Source of the DNA: Gemmatimonadota bacterium
GTDB taxonomy: Bacteria; Gemmatimonadota; Gemmatimonadetes; Gemmatimonadales; GWC2-71-9
Length of the DNA: 50,206 nt
Assembly (NCBI GenBank): GCA_025350665.1
Contig: JANXXJ010000077.1
Coordinates: forward strand, 1-50,206
Direction of reading: 5' to 3'
How positions within the stretch are numbered: the first letter of the stretch is position 1; every line of letters starts with the position of its first letter. Positions 47,509 to 50,206 of this stretch are shown piece by piece. A model generated the notes under the pieces. The model was given only the letters and a program-made list of their open reading frames with translations. It ran no database searches and was not told the origin of the DNA. The position numbers were made by a program, and so were the translations under genes.

Positions 47509-48725
47509 GCGGCCTTGACGAGACCGGCCGCCCAGCTCGAGGCGGTGAGGTACGCCTCCTGGACCTGGCCGGGCGCGGTTCCGAGTTGCCCGGCGAGCGC
47601 TTCCATCTGATTCCAGTCACCGCGATCCTGGGCGATGGCGAGATCGAGGACCGGCCCGAACGGCGGCTCATGGCGAAGGAGCCCGGCCGCGAGAGCGGGT
47701 GACACGGACATCGAGTCGACGACGCGGTCGAGCGGCTCGTCCATTACGGCGTCCATCACCGACAGCAGTCCACCGAAGAACAATTCCAGGTCGGACCGGG
47801 CCAGGCCGGCGGGGCCGGCCAGCAATTCCGCGAGCCGGGCCCGCAGGAGTGCCGTGGTCACCAGTTCGATCGGCTTGCCGTCGGCCAAACCCACGGTGGC
47901 CACGGCCGAGACCCATTTCCGGAGTTGCCGCACGCCGAGCAGGCGAAGGGCGTGATTGATGGTTTCGACCTGATGGCGCCAGCCGAAGCCAGCGGAGTTG
48001 AGATAGCGGAGCAGGCGGATCGAAAACGCGACTTCCTGCCGGATGATGCCCTCGACCCGCTCGAACTCGACGTCGTCCTGCGCTACTTCGCGTAGCAGCT
48101 GCAGGTAGTTGGTGCGGCCGGGCACGGGAGCGCGGCGCCGCAGCATTTCGGGGCGACAGAAGAAGTAACCCTGGAACATGTCGAAACCGAGTTGCTGGGC
48201 CTGGACCCGCTCGTCCTGGGTCTCGACTTTCTCGGCGAGCAGTTTGCAGTCGTAGCTCTTGAGGCGGTTGATGGCTTCGACCGACCGGCTCTCCGGAATC
48301 CGGAAATCGACCTTCACGATGTCGGCGAGTTCGAGCAGCGGATCGAACTCGGGGCGATAGACGAAATCATCGAGGGCCAGCTGGTAGCCGTAGCTCTTGA
48401 GCCGGTGACAAGCGGCCATCACCTGCTCGTCCGGTTCAACCGTCTCGAGCAGTTCGATGACCGATCGGTCCGGGGGAAGCAGGGTGTACAACTCGTTCAG
48501 GAGGACGCGCTTCGAGAGATTGACGAAGGCGAGGCGCCCTTGGGTGAGTTCGTCGAAGCCGAAGCTCATGACGCTTCGCTCAAGGCCCTGGGTGGCCGCG
48601 AGGTCGATGTCGTGGGCAGCGAAGAAGTTCTCGGGGCCGGAGCGAAACAGCAGCTCGTAGCCGTGGACGGCATTGGCTCGATTGAAGATGGGCTGCCGGG
48701 CGATGAAGACGTCGGTTAGGGCCAT
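47505..48725 (-). CDS. EAL-HDOD signalling protein (YuxH/CdgJ-like)
   Basis: 406 residues. The N-terminal EAL domain keeps YELLFR, AFVNLSKRVLL, VIELLETVE, LALDDF, ADIVKVDF, LLAEKVET and FQGYFFCRP. The catalytic DDFGTGYS loop is replaced by DDFVYRPEF, so cyclic-di-GMP hydrolysis is doubtful. From about 200 follows an HDOD domain: LQLLREVAQDDVEFERVEGIIRQEVAFSIRLLRYLNSAGFGWRHQVETINHALRLLGVRQLRKWVSAV. Members of this two-domain family regulate motility or stress responses, often as binding proteins rather than enzymes. Complete length. Convergent with the M24 gene. Confidence 0.9.
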   Translation of the reverse strand: MALTDVFIARQPIFNRANAVHGYELLFRSGPENFFAAHDIDLAATQGLERSVMSFGFDELTQGRLAFVNLSKRVLLNELYTLLPPDRSVIELLETVEPDEQVMAACHRLKSYGYQLALDDFVYRPEFDPLLELADIVKVDFRIPESRSVEAINRLKSYDCKLLAEKVETQDERVQAQQLGFDMFQGYFFCRPEMLRRRAPVPGRTNYLQLLREVAQDDVEFERVEGIIRQEVAFSIRLLRYLNSAGFGWRHQVETINHALRLLGVRQLRKWVSAVATVGLADGKPIELVTTALLRARLAELLAGPAGLARSDLELFFGGLLSVMDAVMDEPLDRVVDSMSVSPALAAGLLRHEPPFGPVLDLAIAQDRGDWNQMEALAGQLGTAPGQVQEAYLTASSWAAGLVKAA

Positions 48726-48764
48726 GTGGCCGGTTATCGGCAGGCCCTGGCCGAAACTGAGTCC

Positions 48765-49463
48765 TCAGGTCAGGGCCACCTCATCCTGGCCGAGGGGGCG
48801 GCGGTCCCGGCTGTCGAGCACCCGGTGGGCGGTGCCCGGCCGGCGATCGGCCGGCGATGTGGTGGCCGCGGGCAGCGGGGAGAACGCTGCCCTGGCCGCG
48901 TCCCACGCCGCGCGGTTGAGATAGAGGGTAACGGTGGTGCCGTCCGGCTCGGACCAGACCTCGGCCGGATCGGCGGCGAATGGGGTGGCCGGTGACGCTA
49001 GATAGCGGGACAGCGCGGCGAGGAAGGCACCCGCCTGGTCGGCCGGGAGTCCGAGTGCGTGGTCGATCGGGCCTTCGAAGTAGGCCGCCTCCGCGCCCGC
49101 GAAGCCGGTGAGCCAGGCCTCGAGGTCGGCGCCGACTTCGGCGACGTCGCCGGCGAGGCCGGCACGGGCCAACAGGTAGCCGTTGTCGAACTGGGCGAGG
49201 CGGACCTCGAGCTCGGGGGCCAGCGTCAGACCGCGGCGGAGCTGAGCCAGCACGGTGAAGGTATCGGTCAAGGAACGGCGGCCATCGCGGAGTTCGCGCG
49301 CGGCCCGGTCGACCAGCGCGGCCGTGAGGCCCTCGGGCCCCGGTGCCTCGACGAGGGCGAGGGCGTGGCGGAGCGCGGACAGGTCGCCCGCCGGTGTCAT
49401 GGCAACCTCAATCAGCTCGGCCCGATGGAAGGCCGCCTCGCGGCGATAGCGGGGCGAGATCAT
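48765..49463 (-). CDS. Protein of unknown function
   Basis: 232 residues, no signal peptide. Mainly helical, rich in Ala, Leu and Glu: REAAFHRAELIEVAMTPAGDLSALRHALALVEAP, LTDTFTVLAQLRRGLTLAPELEVRLAQFDNGYLLARAGLAG, then FEGPIDHALGLPADQAGAFLAALSRYLASP and a DGTTVTLYLNRAAWDAAR segment. I recognise no family. The codon pattern fits the neighbours and it overlaps the upstream DinB-like gene by 4 bp (49460-49463). Confidence 0.6.
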   Translation of the reverse strand: MISPRYRREAAFHRAELIEVAMTPAGDLSALRHALALVEAPGPEGLTAALVDRAARELRDGRRSLTDTFTVLAQLRRGLTLAPELEVRLAQFDNGYLLARAGLAGDVAEVGADLEAWLTGFAGAEAAYFEGPIDHALGLPADQAGAFLAALSRYLASPATPFAADPAEVWSEPDGTTVTLYLNRAAWDAARAAFSPLPAATTSPADRRPGTAHRVLDSRDRRPLGQDEVALT

Positions 49464-49978
49464 GGGCGCTGCAGCTGCCGGGTGTGATGATCGTTATGCA
49501 CGGTGCCGAACCGGACGATCTGGGGCAGGCTGAGCCGGCCGAAGATGTGGTGGGTGACGGCGGCGCGCGGCGTATCTTTCCGTTCGTTCAGACTTCGCTG
49601 CATGGCCGTGGCGGCCGCGAGGGTCGCGGCCAGCAACGGTTCCCGTTCGAACGGGCCGGGGCCGGGCCGCGCCTCGCGCGGGGCGGGGGCCCGGGCGGGA
49701 ATCGTCCCGTGGGCGAGAATCCCGGGGAGGATCCTGACCCTGAGCACCGCGCGCTGCCACCACGTGGTCCGGATCGCGAGCCCCGGACCGCCGGCCAGCT
49801 CCCGGCCAAGGACTTCGTACACCAGCCTAACGTGCTCGACCTGCTGGGCCGGCGACCACTTGCCCGGCGCGAGCGGGATGTCCCACCCGGCCACCGGGAT
49901 GGCCCGCACCGCTCCGAGGAAGCGATCGAGGGAGCTCTGGTGTGCCGCCATGGCGGCGGTCCAATCCTCCTGGGGCAT
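49460..49978 (-). CDS. DinB-like/DUF1569-type four-helix protein
   Basis: 172 residues from the ATG at 49978. The start region MPQEDWTAAMAAHQSSLDRFLGAVRAIP and APGKWSPAQQVEHVRLVYEVLGRELAG resemble DinB/YfiT helices with an early His. The end VTHHIFGRLSLPQIVRFGTVHNDHHTRQL supplies the HNxxH-like metal cluster. DinB-type proteins bind a metal and some act as thiol transferases; no substrate can be named here. Coupled by a 4-bp overlap to the following unknown gene and 17 bp after the SnoaL-like gene. Confidence 0.75.
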   Translation of the reverse strand: MPQEDWTAAMAAHQSSLDRFLGAVRAIPVAGWDIPLAPGKWSPAQQVEHVRLVYEVLGRELAGGPGLAIRTTWWQRAVLRVRILPGILAHGTIPARAPAPREARPGPGPFEREPLLAATLAAATAMQRSLNERKDTPRAAVTHHIFGRLSLPQIVRFGTVHNDHHTRQLQRP

Positions 49979-49995
49979 CGTCGGCTCCGCTCGAT

Positions 49996-50206
49996 TCAGT
50001 GGGGGAGAAACTCGGCCGGCACGCGGTTGCCGGCGCGTTCGTCGTCGAACACCCAGCCGAGAATCCACCAGCGGTGGCCGTCCCAGTAGGTCTGAATGCT
50101 GTTGACCCCGCGACTGAATGGCTTGCCGCCCGGCGTCAGGGCGCTCTCGTAGGTGCTCCAGATGTGGGCGAGCGCGCCGATCCGCTGCACGACCCGGTGG
50201 ATCTCG
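49996..50206 (-). CDS. SnoaL/NTF2-like protein, 5'-truncated at the window edge
   Basis: About 69 C-terminal residues are visible; the start lies beyond the right edge. The segment IGALAHIWSTYESALTPGGKPFSRGVNSIQTYWDGHRWWILGWVFDDE matches the end of small SnoaL/DUF4440-type (NTF2-like) proteins, where a curved sheet forms a ligand pocket. Activity unknown. Probably leads the small operon with the DinB-like gene. Confidence 0.75.
   Translation of the reverse strand, partial: EIHRVVQRIGALAHIWSTYESALTPGGKPFSRGVNSIQTYWDGHRWWILGWVFDDERAGNRVPAEFLPH

Noticed and set aside
1-50206. Mobile elements, prophage or CRISPR
   Set aside because: No transposase, integrase, terminal repeats, phage genes or regularly spaced repeats were found on either strand. 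Composition is even apart from the 44.4-44.6 kb island.

Overview
The window looks like a stretch of chromosome from a GC-rich (about two-thirds G+C by eye), diderm bacterium. The best fit is a member of Gemmatimonadota or a close relative. This is an inference, not a proof. It rests on the GC content, on outer-membrane and lipoprotein genes (BamA-like barrel, SPOR lipoprotein, many lipoboxes), on the M28/M24 peptidase content, and on a DUF4159 / DUF4175-like / TPR cluster. Almost all genes are chromosomal housekeeping or conserved accessory genes, tightly packed with 1-30 bp overlaps. I see no insertion sequence, prophage, CRISPR array or rRNA. Two tRNAs are present: Gln(UUG) and Ser(GCU).

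Layout. 1-13.1 kb (minus strand): one long leftward run from a good promoter near 13.1 kb: rpsF, rpsR, a DUF2232 membrane protein, rplI, a DhaL-DegV (FakA-FakB-like) fusion, rsfS, a very large secreted peptidase / beta-propeller / outer-membrane-barrel protein and a SPOR-domain lipoprotein. A rho-independent terminator ends the run, and smc and a truncated DAHP synthase gene follow. 13.1-17.3 kb: a MOSC protein (plus) faces the classical prs-rplY-pth-ychF operon (minus), with tRNA-Gln just upstream of prs. 17.4-23.6 kb: a secreted SAM hydrolase-like protein, ispE, a UPF0104 flippase-like protein, a degenerate Hpt-like scaffold, pdxJ, a small lipoprotein and methylmalonyl-CoA epimerase.

23.7-31.8 kb (plus): trxA with a strong terminator, then rsmI and a cell-envelope cluster (DUF4159, a huge coiled-coil DUF4175-like membrane protein, a TPR protein, a Tat-type protein of unknown function). 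31.9-37.6 kb (plus): a helicase of the DinG/XPD type carrying an N-terminal RadC-like JAMM domain, an FAH-family hydrolase, a DapL-type aminotransferase, a protein with a TonB-like anchor and a small unknown. 37.6-44.3 kb (minus): M28 peptidase, peptide-binding lipoprotein and two Dpp/Opp permeases, then tRNA-Ser with its terminator, then gltX. 44.3-50.2 kb: an AT-rich intergenic island with TGTGG/DnaA-box-like motifs, a secreted conserved protein, a zincin lipoprotein diverging from a Tat-exported M24 peptidase, an EAL-HDOD protein, and three small genes (the last truncated).

The most interesting items are: the JAMM-DinG fusion; an over-represented octamer CGTTAGGC that lies nearly always on the sense strand and carries TTA leucine codons; several promoters whose -10 box sits 6-8 nt before the start codon (leaderless mRNAs); a terminator that may double as the rsmI promoter; a perfect 16-bp hairpin inside a lipoprotein signal-peptide coding region; and a probable CTG start for pth. 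All functions are read from sequence by eye; no database search was run.
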